Shown: positions 31,472-39,710 of the stretch, piece after piece
Numbering within the stretch: the first letter of the stretch is position 1
How the letters are laid out: each line of letters opens with the position of its first letter
Source of the DNA: Brevundimonas vesicularis
GTDB lineage: Bacteria > Pseudomonadota > Alphaproteobacteria > Caulobacterales > Caulobacteraceae
Length of the DNA stretch: 64,000 nt
Assembly: GCF_027105095.1 (NCBI RefSeq)
Contig: NZ_CP114278.1
Span: forward strand, 2,046,001 to 2,110,000
Direction: 5' to 3'
Program-made: the position numbers and the translations under genes
The notes under the pieces: generated by a model
Databases searched by the model: none
What the model was told of the DNA's origin: nothing
The model's input: the letters and a program-made list of their open reading frames with translations, nothing else

Positions 31472-31502
31472 GGGACTTAGAAAGTCCCACCTCTGCGGTC
31501 AA
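31472..31502 (-). promoter_or_regulatory. Promoter of the suf operon with candidate IscR operator
   Basis: On the minus strand TTGACC (31502-31497) is followed after 17 bases by TAAGTC (31479-31474). The palindrome GGGACTT-N3-AAGTCCC (31472-31488) covers the -10 box and contains GACT-N5-AGTC, the core of the E. coli IscR type 1 site. Confidence 0.6.
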
Positions 31503-31549
31503 GTATTACGCACTCGCGAAATGACAGTTGAACGGATTCCAGAGCCCCT

Positions 31550-32200
31550 ATGCCTGAAGTCATCCTGCCCGGCGCCTCCGGTCGCATCGAAGGCCGCTAT
31601 TCCCCGGGCAAGCGCCCGAACGCCCCGATCGCGCTGATCCTGCACCCGCACCCCAAGGCGGGCGGACATATGAACAACCCGGTCGCGGTCACCCTGCACC
31701 AACTGTTCCAGCAGCGCGGCTTTGCGACCCTGCGCTACAATTCGCGCGGCGTCGGCAAGTCGCAGGGCGAGTTCGATTCGGGCATCGGCGAGCTGGCCGA
31801 CGCGGCCACCGCCCTCGACTGGCTCCAGGCCAACAATCCGGGCGCCAGCCAGACCTGGGTCGCCGGCTATCAGTTCGGCGCCTACATCGGCATGCAGCTT
31901 CTGATGCGTCGCCCCGAAACGGACGGCTTCATCTCGGTCTCGCCGCCGTCGAACATGTATGACTTCAGCTTCCTGGCGCCCTGCCCGGCGTCCGGCCTGT
32001 TCCTGCACGGCACGGCCGACACCATCGTCCCGCCGGTCGAGGTCGAGCGCGTGGTCAACAAGCTGCGCACCCAAAAGGGCATCATCATCGACTACGAACT
32101 GGAAGAGGGCGCCAGCCACTTCTGGCAAGACCACATGAGCGCGGTCGAAACCCGCGTCGGCGCCTATCTGGACAAGCGTCTGGAAGAAAAACCGGCCTGA
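31550..32200 (+). CDS. Alpha/beta-hydrolase-fold protein with altered nucleophile site
   Basis: The 216-residue protein matches small COG2945-type hydrolases: HPHPKAGGHMNNPVAVTLHQ near residue 32, FATLRYNSRGVGKSQGEFD near residue 58, and FLHGTADTIVPP with a candidate acid Asp and GASHFW with a candidate His. The nucleophile elbow, usually G-x-S-x-G, reads AGYQFGAYIG here, with Gln (CAG) where Ser is expected. Either the protein is not a hydrolase in the usual sense, or the family uses another residue. It is divergent from iscR. Confidence 0.85.
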   Translation: MPEVILPGASGRIEGRYSPGKRPNAPIALILHPHPKAGGHMNNPVAVTLHQLFQQRGFATLRYNSRGVGKSQGEFDSGIGELADAATALDWLQANNPGASQTWVAGYQFGAYIGMQLLMRRPETDGFISVSPPSNMYDFSFLAPCPASGLFLHGTADTIVPPVEVERVVNKLRTQKGIIIDYELEEGASHFWQDHMSAVETRVGAYLDKRLEEKPA

Positions 32201-32301
32201 TATTCGGCCTGGATGCCGAACGCCCGCTAGCGTCAGGTCGGCGTCGGTCTGGCACGGAGAGGCGAAGCCCTGGTTGCGGCTCCGTCTTTCCGCCGCGACA
32301 A

Positions 32302-32561
32302 ATGGGCATGGCCAATGCGATCGACATCCCGGGCGGCGTGTTCACGACTTGCCGGACGACCTGCGCGAGACTTTGGTCGCCGCGCCGGAAGCCTTGGCGA
32401 CCTGGCGCGACATCACGCCCCTGGCCCGCAACGAATGGATATGCTGGATCGAGTCCGCCAAGAAGTCGGACACCCGGCGCAAACGGCTGGATTGGGGCCG
32501 GGCGAGCTTGGCCGACGGCAAGCGCCGCCCCTGCTGCTGGCCCGGCTGCCCTCACCGTTAG
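32302..32561 (+). pseudogene. YdeI/OmpD-associated-like gene with an apparent frameshift
   Basis: The C-terminal half encodes HDLPDDLRETLVAAP, then ITPLARNEWICWIESAKKSD and GKRRPCCWPGCPHR, a strong match to small YdeI (OmdA)-type proteins. In that frame no convincing start exists. The neighbouring frame gives ATG at 32302 with MGMANAIDIPGGV, a natural N-terminus, which would join at about 32340 if one base were added. So a one-base loss or a sequencing error is likely. If the gene is intact, it would have to start at a TTG. Confidence 0.55.
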
Positions 32562-32565
32562 GCGA

Positions 32566-34155
32566 TCACGCCGGTTCGACCACCGCCTCTTTCGCCGGCT
32601 CGGTGCGGATCATGTAGTCGAAGGCCGACAGACCCGCCTTTGACCCCTCGCCCATGGCGATGACGATCTGCTTGTAAGGCACGGTTGTCGCGTCGCCCGC
32701 CGCGAATATGCCCGGCTGCGAGGTCTCGCCACGGTGATCCACCTCGATCTCGCCGCGCGGCGTCACGCCCACTGCGCCATGCAGCCATTCGGTGTTCGGG
32801 ACCAGACCGATCTGCACGAAGATGCCTTCCAGATCGATGTCGTGGTGGGCGTCGGAGTTGCGGTCCTTGTAGGACAGGCCCGTCACCTTCTCGCCGTCGC
32901 CATGCACCTGGGTCGTCATGGCCGAGGTCACGATCCGCACGTTCGGCAGGGTCGCCAGCTTGCGCTGCAGCACCGCATCGGCCCGCAGTTCGCTGTCGTA
33001 TTCGATCAGGGTCACATGGGCGACGATGCCCGCCAGGTCGATCGCCGCCTCGACGCCGGAGTTGCCGCCGCCGATCACCGCCACCCGCTTGCCCTTGAAC
33101 AGCGGCCCGTCGCAGTGCGGGCAATAGGCCACGCCCTTGTTCTTGTACTGCTCCTCGCCCGGCACGTTCATCTGGCGCCAGCGCGCGCCGGTCGACAGGA
33201 TGACGGTGCGCGATTTCAGCGATGCGCCGTTCTCCAGCACCACCTCGTGCAGGCCGCCCGGAACCTTGGCCGGGATCAGCTTGGCCGCCTTCTGCAGGTT
33301 CATCAGGTCCACTTCATACTCGCGGACGTGTTGCTCCAGATGGGCCGCCAGCTTGGGCCCTTCGGTGTAAGGGACCGAGACGAAGTTCTCGATCGCCATC
33401 GTGTCCAGCACCTGGCCGCCGAAGCGTTCGGCGACGACGCCCGTGCGAATGCCCTTGCGCGCCGTATAGATGGCGGCCGCCGCCCCGGCCGGGCCGCCGC
33501 CGACCACCAGAACCTCGAACGGATCCTTGGACTTCAGACGCTCAGCCGCGCGGACTTCGGCGCCGGAATCCAGCTTGGCGACGATCTGCTCCAGCTCCAT
33601 CCGGCCCTGACCGAACAGCTCGCCGTTCAGGAAGACCGTCGGCACGGCCATGATCTTGCGTTGCTCGACCTCGTCCTTGAACAGGCCCCCCTCGATGGCG
33701 ACGTGTTTGATGCGCGGATTGATCACGCTCATCAGGTTCAGCGCCTGCACCACGTCCGGGCAGTTCTGGCACGACAGCGAGAAGTAGGTCTCGAAAACAT
33801 AGTCGCCGTCCAGGTCCCTGACCTGCTGGATCACCTCCTGCGCCGCCTTGGACGGATGGCCGCCGACGTGCAGCAGGGCCAGCACCAGCGAGGTGAACTC
33901 GTGGCCCAGCGGAATGCCTGCGAACCGCACGCCGATATCCGTGCCCTTGCGCCGGATCAGGAAGCTGGGCTGGCGTTCGTCGTCATAGTCGCGGCCCATC
34001 TCGACCTTGCCGTGCGAGACCGAGACGATCTCCTCCAGCAGGGTCTTCAGCTCGATCGACTTGGGCCCCGCGCCCAGCGAGGCGACCAGTTCGACGGGAT
34101 GGACGATGTTCTTGAGGTAGGCTTCGAGCTGGGATTTCAGATTGGCGTCTAGCAT
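32566..34155 (-). CDS. ahpF: Alkyl hydroperoxide reductase subunit F
   Basis: The 529-residue flavoprotein reduces AhpC using NAD(P)H. The N-terminal double-thioredoxin domain has CQNC (in [19 protein letters not shown]); then come the FAD site [19 protein letters not shown] and the reductase disulfide in [23 protein letters not shown] at 34155 has a GAGGAG site six bases upstream. It lies 137 bases after ahpC, with a hairpin between that could lower ahpF expression relative to ahpC. Confidence 0.98.
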   Translation of the reverse strand: MLDANLKSQLEAYLKNIVHPVELVASLGAGPKSIELKTLLEEIVSVSHGKVEMGRDYDDERQPSFLIRRKGTDIGVRFAGIPLGHEFTSLVLALLHVGGHPSKAAQEVIQQVRDLDGDYVFETYFSLSCQNCPDVVQALNLMSVINPRIKHVAIEGGLFKDEVEQRKIMAVPTVFLNGELFGQGRMELEQIVAKLDSGAEVRAAERLKSKDPFEVLVVGGGPAGAAAAIYTARKGIRTGVVAERFGGQVLDTMAIENFVSVPYTEGPKLAAHLEQHVREYEVDLMNLQKAAKLIPAKVPGGLHEVVLENGASLKSRTVILSTGARWRQMNVPGEEQYKNKGVAYCPHCDGPLFKGKRVAVIGGGNSGVEAAIDLAGIVAHVTLIEYDSELRADAVLQRKLATLPNVRIVTSAMTTQVHGDGEKVTGLSYKDRNSDAHHDIDLEGIFVQIGLVPNTEWLHGAVGVTPRGEIEVDHRGETSQPGIFAAGDATTVPYKQIVIAMGEGSKAGLSAFDYMIRTEPAKEAVVEPA

Positions 34156-34251
34156 CGGATGCTCCTCGAATTTCAGGGTAACGCGCCGCCTTCGAGCCGA
34201 TCCCGGCGAGGCCTGCGCGTTAAGGTCCGCCCCACACGTAGGAGGCCGGGT

Positions 34252-34275
34252 GGGTCCGACCCGAAGGCCGGACCC
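34252..34275 (-). promoter_or_regulatory. Hairpin between ahpC and ahpF
   Basis: GGGTCCG (34252-34258) and CGGACCC (34269-34275) form a 7-bp stem, 17 bases after the ahpC stop. No T-run follows, so at most it is a weak attenuator or mRNA-stabilising end. Confidence 0.4.
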
Positions 34276-34292
34276 GATAGGCGCAGTCAGTC

Positions 34293-34856
34293 TTAGATCT
34301 TGCCGACGAGGTCGAGCGACGGAGCCAGGGTGGCTTCGCCTTCTTCCCACTTGGCCGGGCAGACTTCACCCGGGTGCGAGCGCACATACTGGGCGGCCTT
34401 GACCTTGCGCAGCAGTTCGGCGGCGTTGCGGCCTATGCCTTCCGACGTCGTCTCGGTAAACTGGATCACGCCGTCCGGATCGACCAGGAAGGTCGCGCGG
34501 TCGGCTAGGCCCACACCCGGACGCATGGCGTCAAAGTTGTTGGTCACCAGACCCGACGGATCGCCCAGCATCGTGTATTCGATCTTGCCGATCGCCGGCG
34601 ACGAGTCGTGCCAGGCCTTGTGCGAGAAGTGGGTGTCGGTCGACACCGAATAGATCTCGACGCCCAGCTTCTGGAACTCGGCGTAGTGGTCAGCCAGGTC
34701 TTCCAGTTCGGTCGGGCACACGAAGGTGAAGTCGGCCGGATAGAAGAAGAAGATCGCCCACTTGCCCGCGACGTCGGCGTCCGTGACCGTCAGGAATTTG
34801 CCGCCCTTATAGGCTTCGGCCGTAAAGGGTTTGATGGTCGTGTTGATGAGGGCCAT
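34293..34856 (-). CDS. ahpC: Alkyl hydroperoxide reductase subunit C (2-Cys peroxiredoxin)
   Basis: The 187-residue typical 2-Cys peroxiredoxin starts [20 protein letters not shown]. The peroxidatic Cys is in [13 protein letters not shown] and the resolving Cys in [14 protein letters not shown]. It reduces H2O2 and alkyl peroxides with AhpF. TTG six codons upstream could also start but has no better ribosome site. The 98-base upstream gap carries a palindrome that may bind an oxidative-stress regulator. Confidence 0.98.
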   Translation of the reverse strand: MALINTTIKPFTAEAYKGGKFLTVTDADVAGKWAIFFFYPADFTFVCPTELEDLADHYAEFQKLGVEIYSVSTDTHFSHKAWHDSSPAIGKIEYTMLGDPSGLVTNNFDAMRPGVGLADRATFLVDPDGVIQFTETTSEGIGRNAAELLRKVKAAQYVRSHPGEVCPAKWEEGEATLAPSLDLVGKI

Positions 34857-34910
34857 GCGCAAAATCCAATGCAAGGTGGTTGGGAGGCCCCTTCCCTACC
34901 GCACCGCACC

Positions 34911-34932
34911 AAATAAGCCCAATCACTTATTT
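34911..34932. promoter_or_regulatory. Palindrome upstream of ahpC
   Basis: AAATAAG-N8-CTTATTT is a perfect 7+7 palindrome 55 bases before the ahpC ATG, in an AT-rich patch. It could be a LysR-type (OxyR) or other operator; the match to the OxyR ATAG-N7-CTAT rule is only partial. Confidence 0.4.
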
Positions 34933-34954
34933 GCAGATGTGCAATAGATTTTGT

Positions 34955-36166
34955 TTATGATGGTGAATACAGCAGGAACGGTCGCCGGGCCTCTTCCCAC
35001 ATCGCCTCATCTGGCTGCGTCGCCGCGTCTAGATCGCCAGGCGTCGCCGCCGCGTCGTCCACCCATTCCCGCAGGCCCGGCCCGCCGTTGATCACGTCGA
35101 TGGGCAGCTTCCCGAACGCATACTCGTACGGAAAATCCCGCCACAGGTCGTAGTGGGGATACAGCCGCCGGATCGCCTTGAACCCCAGGGCCTGCACCCG
35201 CCACGGCTTGAAGGCGGCGTGGTCGTAGCCGGGATGATCGACATGGATCTGCACACCGCTGCACAGCTTTCCGACGTGCTTGTGGAAGGTCGGCTCGAAC
35301 CACATGTCGCGCAAGACGCAGCCGCCCAGCCAGTCCGGCGCCAGGGCGCGCATCTCTGCGATCACCGCCCGCGCATCGATGTCCGGCGCCCCGAACAGCT
35401 CCAGCGGCCGTGTCGTCCCCCGCCCTTCCGACAGGGTCGCCCCTTCCAGCATCACCGTGCCCGCATAGGCGCGCGCCATCGACAGGTTCGGCGCATTCGG
35501 GCTGGGATTGACCCACGACCGGTCCAGCAGCGGCCAGCCGAAGCCCGGCCCCGTCTCGGGCGCCCAGCCCTGCATCTCCACCACCCGGTAATCCACATCC
35601 AGCTTGAACTGGTCGATGAACCACAGGCCCAGTTCGCCCATCGTCATGCCGTGCCGCATCGGCATCGGCCCGCCCCCGACGAAGCTTTCCCAGCCGGGCT
35701 TCAACGTCATACCCTCGACCGGACGCCCTGCCGGATTGGGCCGGTCCAGCACCCAGATCGACTTGCCGTGTTTTGCCGCCGCCTCCAGCACGTACAGAAG
35801 GGTCGTCACATAGGTGTAGATTCGGCAGCCCAGGTCCTGCAGATCGACCAGCAGCACGTCGAACTCGGCCATCCATTCGTCGCGCGGCCGCCGCACCTCG
35901 CCGTACAGGCTGAAGACGGGAAAGCCGTGCACCGGATCGCGATAATCCGGGCTCTCCATCATATTGTCCTGCAGATCGCCCTTCATCCCGTGCTGCGGGC
36001 CAAAGGCGGCGGTCAGCCGGATCTCGGGACAGGCGGCCAGCGCGTCCACCGCGTGGGTCAGATCCTTCGTCACCGACGCCGGATGCGCCAGCAAGGCCAC
36101 GCGTCGCCCCTTCAGCTGCGCCCTCAGGGCGTCGTCGGACAAAAGGCAGTCGAGGCCGAAGTTCAT
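34955..36166 (-). CDS. DUF1343 protein, NamZ-like exo-N-acetylmuramidase
   Basis: The 403-residue protein fits DUF1343 throughout: VALLAHPASVTKDLTHAVDA, AAFGPQHGMKGDLQDNMMES, LLVDLQDLGCRIYTYVTTLL, DRPNPAGRPVEGMTLKPGWE and SEGRGTTRPLELFGAPDID. Characterised members (NamZ) release terminal MurNAc from peptidoglycan fragments. No signal peptide is visible (MNFGLDCLLSDDALRAQLKG), so action in the cytoplasm on recycled muropeptides is suggested. It overlaps the downstream end of the DOMON-like gene by 4 bases. Confidence 0.88.
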   Translation of the reverse strand: MNFGLDCLLSDDALRAQLKGRRVALLAHPASVTKDLTHAVDALAACPEIRLTAAFGPQHGMKGDLQDNMMESPDYRDPVHGFPVFSLYGEVRRPRDEWMAEFDVLLVDLQDLGCRIYTYVTTLLYVLEAAAKHGKSIWVLDRPNPAGRPVEGMTLKPGWESFVGGGPMPMRHGMTMGELGLWFIDQFKLDVDYRVVEMQGWAPETGPGFGWPLLDRSWVNPSPNAPNLSMARAYAGTVMLEGATLSEGRGTTRPLELFGAPDIDARAVIAEMRALAPDWLGGCVLRDMWFEPTFHKHVGKLCSGVQIHVDHPGYDHAAFKPWRVQALGFKAIRRLYPHYDLWRDFPYEYAFGKLPIDVINGGPGLREWVDDAAATPGDLDAATQPDEAMWEEARRPFLLYSPS

Positions 36167-36669
36167 GTCAGGTCCAGCGCGAACGAGTCGAGATGATGAA
36201 AGTCGGGCTTATCCGAAGGATGCGCCAGCGCCCAATAGCCGATCGCCCCGTCCACGCCCCGGATCATCGCCGCCAACCCCGCCGCCCCGACCGCATCCTC
36301 CGGCAACGTAACGTCCGCCGTCAGCACGAACTGTCCGGGCGCCGACCGCGTCACGATGAACGGCGCGGGCATCTCCAGATCCCGCATCCCCTTGCGATAG
36401 CCGTCGAACCGATAGGCCGCCCACGCCCCCGACGGCGACAGATTGTATTCGACATAGCCGCCTGCCGTACGCACGAAGGCCTCAAAACAGGTCGCCCGCC
36501 ACAGCCCGTCCGTCCGCACCCGCGCCGCCGCCTCCGGCCGCCACACGCCCTCCACCGGTCCGGCCAGCACATACTCCAGGCTCAGCACCCGCCCGGCTCG
36601 CCGCGCCTCGACCTCCAGAGTCAGTCCCGCAGAGTTGGATGTCGGGTGCGGGATCAGAGGCAGGCGCAT
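36163..36669 (-). CDS. DOMON-like domain protein
   Basis: The 168-residue protein fits the DOMON-like beta-sandwich: LSLEYVLAGPVEGVWRPEA, then LWRATCFEAFVRTAGGYVEY, NLSPSGAWAAYRFDGYRKGM and the end IGYWALAHPSDKPDFHHLDS. Such folds bind haem or sugars, but this group has no proven function. It sits just upstream of the NamZ-like gene with a 4-base overlap, so the two are co-expressed and might share a cell-wall sugar theme. Confidence 0.82.
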   Translation of the reverse strand: MRLPLIPHPTSNSAGLTLEVEARRAGRVLSLEYVLAGPVEGVWRPEAAARVRTDGLWRATCFEAFVRTAGGYVEYNLSPSGAWAAYRFDGYRKGMRDLEMPAPFIVTRSAPGQFVLTADVTLPEDAVGAAGLAAMIRGVDGAIGYWALAHPSDKPDFHHLDSFALDLT

Positions 36670-36890
36670 GGCGCCTTCGTATCGCAGGCCGGTCGTGGGT
36701 CAAAGCGGTAGCCGTGATGCTGAACCCCGTGATTCTCAGGCGGACCCGTCGGCATAAGTTCGCCAGCCATCGCATCCACGCGAGATATTAGCCGGGTTTA
36801 CAGTGCTCTGAGACGCAGCAGCGTCACCGCACCCGCCACGGCCTGAAACGGCGCTAAAATGGGCGCGCCATGCCCAAAGCCGCTCCACCT

Positions 36891-36943
36891 GAAATTGCAC
36901 CACCGTGCATTTTGCACGCGTTTTCGCGTTGCAGTGCAATTTC
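36891..36943. repeat. Nested TGCA-rich palindromes
   Basis: Outer arms GAAATTGCAC (36891-36900) and GTGCAATTTC (36934-36943) are perfect. Inside lie GTGCA-TTT-TGCAC (36905-36917) and ACGCG-TTTT-CGCGT (36916-36929). TGCA occurs five times in 53 bases, which looks like a protein-binding cluster or a structured RNA. Confidence 0.65.
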
Positions 36944-36956
36944 GCATCGAGGGATA

Positions 36957-37029
36957 TTGGACGAATTAGACACTTTAGACGGTGTTTTTTCTTCCGGACC
37001 GTCTGAACCGCCAACGTCGCATCGACTGG
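36957..37029. repeat. Iteron-hairpin repeat, copy 1
   Basis: TTGGAC, TTAGAC and TTAGAC begin at 36957, 36966 and 36975, an exact 9-base period. They are followed by GACGGTG, a T-run and ACCGTCTGAAC, which can fold back. A closely related copy starts 110 bases later. Confidence 0.7.
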
Positions 37030-37066
37030 CCCAACCAGGCACCGCACAATGGCGCGCCGATCGAGA

Positions 37067-37137
37067 TTAGACGAATTAGACACTTTAGACGGTGTTTTTC
37101 ATCCGCACCGTCTGAACAGCCGGCGCCGCCTCGACTA
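37067..37137. repeat. Iteron-hairpin repeat, copy 2
   Basis: TTAGAC begins at 37067, 37076 and 37085 (9-base period), followed by GACGGTG, a T-run and ACCGTCTGAAC. It is nearly identical to copy 1 over about 50 bases and ends 43 bases before the tyrS start. Confidence 0.7.
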
Positions 37138-37179
37138 GGGGAAGACGACCCTCGTCATCCCTGCTAACCCAGCCTCACC

Positions 37180-38433
37180 ATGACCGAACACGCCTTCAAA
37201 TCCGACTTCCTCCGCACCATGCAGGCGCGAGGCTATATCCATCAGATCACTCATCCGGCCGAACTGGATGCGGCGGCCGCTGCCGGCGTGGTCACCGGAT
37301 ATATCGGCTTCGACGCCACCGCCACTTCGCTGCACGTCGGCCACCTGATCCAGATCATGCTGCTGCGTCGCCTGCAGCAAGCGGGACACAAGCCCATCGT
37401 CCTGATGGGCGGCGGCACCACCAAGGTAGGCGACCCCAGCTTCAAGGATACGCAGCGTCCCCTTCTGACCGAAGAGCGGATCGCCGAGAACATCGCCGGC
37501 ATCAAAGGCGTGTTTGAAAAGTTCCTGACCTTCGGCGACGGCCCGTCGGACGCCATCATGGTAGACAACGACGAATGGCTGTCCAAGCTGGGCTACCTGG
37601 AATTTCTGCGCGACTACGGCACGCATTTCACCGTCAACCGGATGCTCAGCTTCGATTCCGTCAAGCTGCGCCTGGAACGCGAGCAGCCGCTGACCTTCCT
37701 CGAGTTCAACTACATGCTGATGCAGGCCACCGACTTCCTGGAGCTGAATCGCCGCTACGGCTGCACGCTGCAGATGGGCGGTTCGGATCAGTGGGGCAAC
37801 ATCATCAACGGCGTCGAACTGACCCGCAAGGTGGATCAGAAGGCCGCCTTCGGCCTGACCACACCGCTGCTGTCCACCGCCTCGGGCCAGAAAATGGGCA
37901 AGACCGTGGGCGGCGCCGTCTGGCTGAATGCCGACGCCCTGTCGCCCTATGACTACTGGCAATATTGGCGCAACACGGAGGATGGAGACGTGGGCCGCTT
38001 CATGCGCCTGTTCACGGACCTGACGGACGTCGAAATCGCCAGCTACGAGTCGCTGGAAGGCGCGGCCATCAACGACGCCAAAAAGGCCCTCGCCGACGCC
38101 GCGACGACCATGCTGCACGGCGCCGAGGCCGCCGCAACCGCCCGCGCCGCCGCCGAGAGCACCTTCGAAAAAGGCCAGCTGTCCGCCGACCTGCCGACCG
38201 TCGAACTGCCGTCGGCCGAGGTCTACGGCGCCATGATCGCCGCTGTCGTGACGAAGGCCGGCCTGACGGCCTCCAACGGCGAGGCCCGTCGCCTGGCCCA
38301 GGGCGGCGGCCTGCGTCTGAACGACGCCGCGGTGTCCGACGGCGCCCAACTGCTGACCGAGGCCGACCTCAAGGACGGCGTCATCAAACTGGCGGCCGGC
38401 AAGAAAAAGATCGTTCTGGTGAGGCCCGTCTGA
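37180..38433 (+). CDS. tyrS: Tyrosyl-tRNA synthetase
   Basis: The 417-residue class I synthetase charges tRNA-Tyr. The HIGH-type motif is SLHVGHLIQ, the KMSKS loop appears as [10 protein letters not shown], and the tyrosine-binding part reads [15 protein letters not shown]. The C-terminal S4-like domain is present ([20 protein letters not shown]). No clear Shine-Dalgarno precedes the ATG. The long upstream region carries repeats and palindromes. The stop overlaps the bcp start. Confidence 0.98.
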   Translation: MTEHAFKSDFLRTMQARGYIHQITHPAELDAAAAAGVVTGYIGFDATATSLHVGHLIQIMLLRRLQQAGHKPIVLMGGGTTKVGDPSFKDTQRPLLTEERIAENIAGIKGVFEKFLTFGDGPSDAIMVDNDEWLSKLGYLEFLRDYGTHFTVNRMLSFDSVKLRLEREQPLTFLEFNYMLMQATDFLELNRRYGCTLQMGGSDQWGNIINGVELTRKVDQKAAFGLTTPLLSTASGQKMGKTVGGAVWLNADALSPYDYWQYWRNTEDGDVGRFMRLFTDLTDVEIASYESLEGAAINDAKKALADAATTMLHGAEAAATARAAAESTFEKGQLSADLPTVELPSAEVYGAMIAAVVTKAGLTASNGEARRLAQGGGLRLNDAAVSDGAQLLTEADLKDGVIKLAAGKKKIVLVRPV

Positions 38434-38897
38434 TGTCCGCCGCCGAAGGTCAACCCGCGCCCGCCCTCGACCTGCCCACGGATGGCGGCGGCCGCGTCAC
38501 CCTCGCCGCCCTGGAGGGCAAGCCCGCGGTCGTCTATTTCTACCCCAAGGACGACACGACCGGCTGCACGCGTGAGGCCCAGGATTTCACCGCCCTTGCC
38601 TCTGACTTCGCCGCGCTGGGCGTTCCGGTGATCGGTGTGTCGAAGGACACGGTGAAGAAGCACGACAAGTTCAAGGCCAAATACGATCTCGCCGTCACCC
38701 TCGCCTCCGACGAGGACGGCGGCGCCTGCGAGGCTTGGGGCGTCTGGGTGCAGAAGAAGCTCTATGGCCGCGAGTATATGGGCATCGAGCGGGCCACCTT
38801 CCTGATCGACGCCGAGGGCCGCGTCGCCAAGGCTTGGCGCAATGTGAAGGTCGCAGACCACGCCGCCGCCGTGCGGGAGGCCGCCAGGGCCCTGTGA
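38433..38897 (+). CDS. bcp: Peroxiredoxin of the BCP/PrxQ type
   Basis: The 154-residue thiol peroxidase has VVYFYPKDDTTGCTREAQDF with the peroxidatic Cys. The second Cys five residues on, present in 2-Cys BCPs, is replaced by Gln, so this is a 1-Cys-type variant at that site. A later Cys (GGACEAWGV) could take part. The ATG overlaps the tyrS stop (TGATG), making an unusual but tight translational pair. Confidence 0.95.
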   Translation: MSAAEGQPAPALDLPTDGGGRVTLAALEGKPAVVYFYPKDDTTGCTREAQDFTALASDFAALGVPVIGVSKDTVKKHDKFKAKYDLAVTLASDEDGGACEAWGVWVQKKLYGREYMGIERATFLIDAEGRVAKAWRNVKVADHAAAVREAARAL

Positions 38898-39011
38898 TCG
38901 GCGAGCGCCGTTCGGAAGCGATGCTTGACCTTGGCCCCTCCTCCACGGCCTAGTGGGCGTCGGGGCTAATAGGGGCTTGGCCGGCCTTGGCTGGCAGATG
39001 CGGAGCGCACC

Positions 39012-39557
39012 ATGTTCACCAAGAGCAAATCCTACGACAGCGGATCGAACGGCCTGGGCATCCCCCCGGCGCCCGAACCGACCACCCCCACGCCGACGGC
39101 AGCGAGCACGCCGTCCCTGCCCGCCACGACGCCTGCGCCGCGCGCGCCCGAACCGGCCCGTCCGGCGGCCCGGTCCAGCAATCTGTCGACCCTGTCGGCC
39201 GGCGTGAAATACGAAGGCAACATCTCCGGCGCCGGCGAGCTTCAGGTCGACGGCTCGCTGAAGGGCGACGTCCGCGTCTCGCGCGTCGTGATCGGCGAAG
39301 GCGGCTCGGTCGAGGGCACGGTCCATGCCGACGTCCTTGACGTGCGCGGCCGCGTCTCGGGCGCCATCGTCGCCAAACAGGTCAAGCTTCACGCCACCGC
39401 CCGCGTCGAGGGCGACATCACGCAAGAGCAACTCGCCATCGACCAGGGCGCCTGGTTCCAGGGCCGCTGCAACCAGGCCAAGCGCGACACGCCCGGCGCC
39501 GCCATGCTGGAAGCCCCCGCCCCGAAGGCCGACAAGGCGGACAAGACCGCCGCCTGA
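39012..39557 (+). CDS. Bactofilin
   Basis: The 181-residue protein has a Pro/Thr/Ala-rich disordered N-terminus (residues about 1-55), then the bactofilin beta-helix: LSAGVKYEGNISGAGELQVD, GDVRVSRVVIGEGGSVEGTV and VSGAIVAKQVKLHATARVEG. A short charged tail follows. Bactofilins polymerise without nucleotide; in Caulobacter BacA and BacB recruit a cell-wall enzyme to the stalk base. No peptidase or PbpC-like partner is adjacent. A GGAG site lies six bases before the ATG. Confidence 0.93.
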   Translation: MFTKSKSYDSGSNGLGIPPAPEPTTPTPTAASTPSLPATTPAPRAPEPARPAARSSNLSTLSAGVKYEGNISGAGELQVDGSLKGDVRVSRVVIGEGGSVEGTVHADVLDVRGRVSGAIVAKQVKLHATARVEGDITQEQLAIDQGAWFQGRCNQAKRDTPGAAMLEAPAPKADKADKTAA

Positions 39558-39569
39558 TCAGAGCGCATT

Positions 39570-39697
39570 CGTCATTCCGGGGCGTCCGAAGGACGAACCC
39601 GGAACCCAGGGAATCGTCTCCATCGCTCGATGCGATTGACGTGGCGACGGCACCCCTGGCTTCCGGGTTCTTCGCTGCGCTCAGCCCCGGAATGACG
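39570..39697. repeat. Dispersed inverted repeat between bactofilin and prfB
   Basis: The 128-bp element starts CGTCATTCCGGGG and ends CCCCGGAATGACG, with inner arms GAACCCGGAA and TTCCGGGTTC. The CGTCATTCCGGGG end is one I recall from many alphaproteobacterial intergenic repeats. Lying between two convergent genes, it can act as a bidirectional terminator. Confidence 0.8.
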
Positions 39698-39710
39698 ATG
39701 GAACTTGGCT

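Larger units (their letters stand above)
36670..37179. other. 510-base gene-free region upstream of tyrS
   Basis: I see no credible gene. The left half looks plain. The right half holds nested TGCA-rich palindromes and two copies of an iteron-bearing repeat (listed separately). The tyrS promoter and any leader must lie here. Confidence 0.6.

Noticed and set aside
36957-37137. CRISPR array
   Set aside because: Only two copies, unequal conservation inside the unit, 9-base iterons rather than spacers, and no cas genes.
36670-37179. T-box or other known riboswitch before tyrS
   Set aside because: T-boxes belong to Gram-positive bacteria, and no specifier loop or antiterminator pattern could be drawn.
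37135-38349. Open frame of 404 codons opposite tyrS
   Set aside because: Shadow of tyrS with low-complexity Gly/Gln/His content; tyrS is unmistakable.
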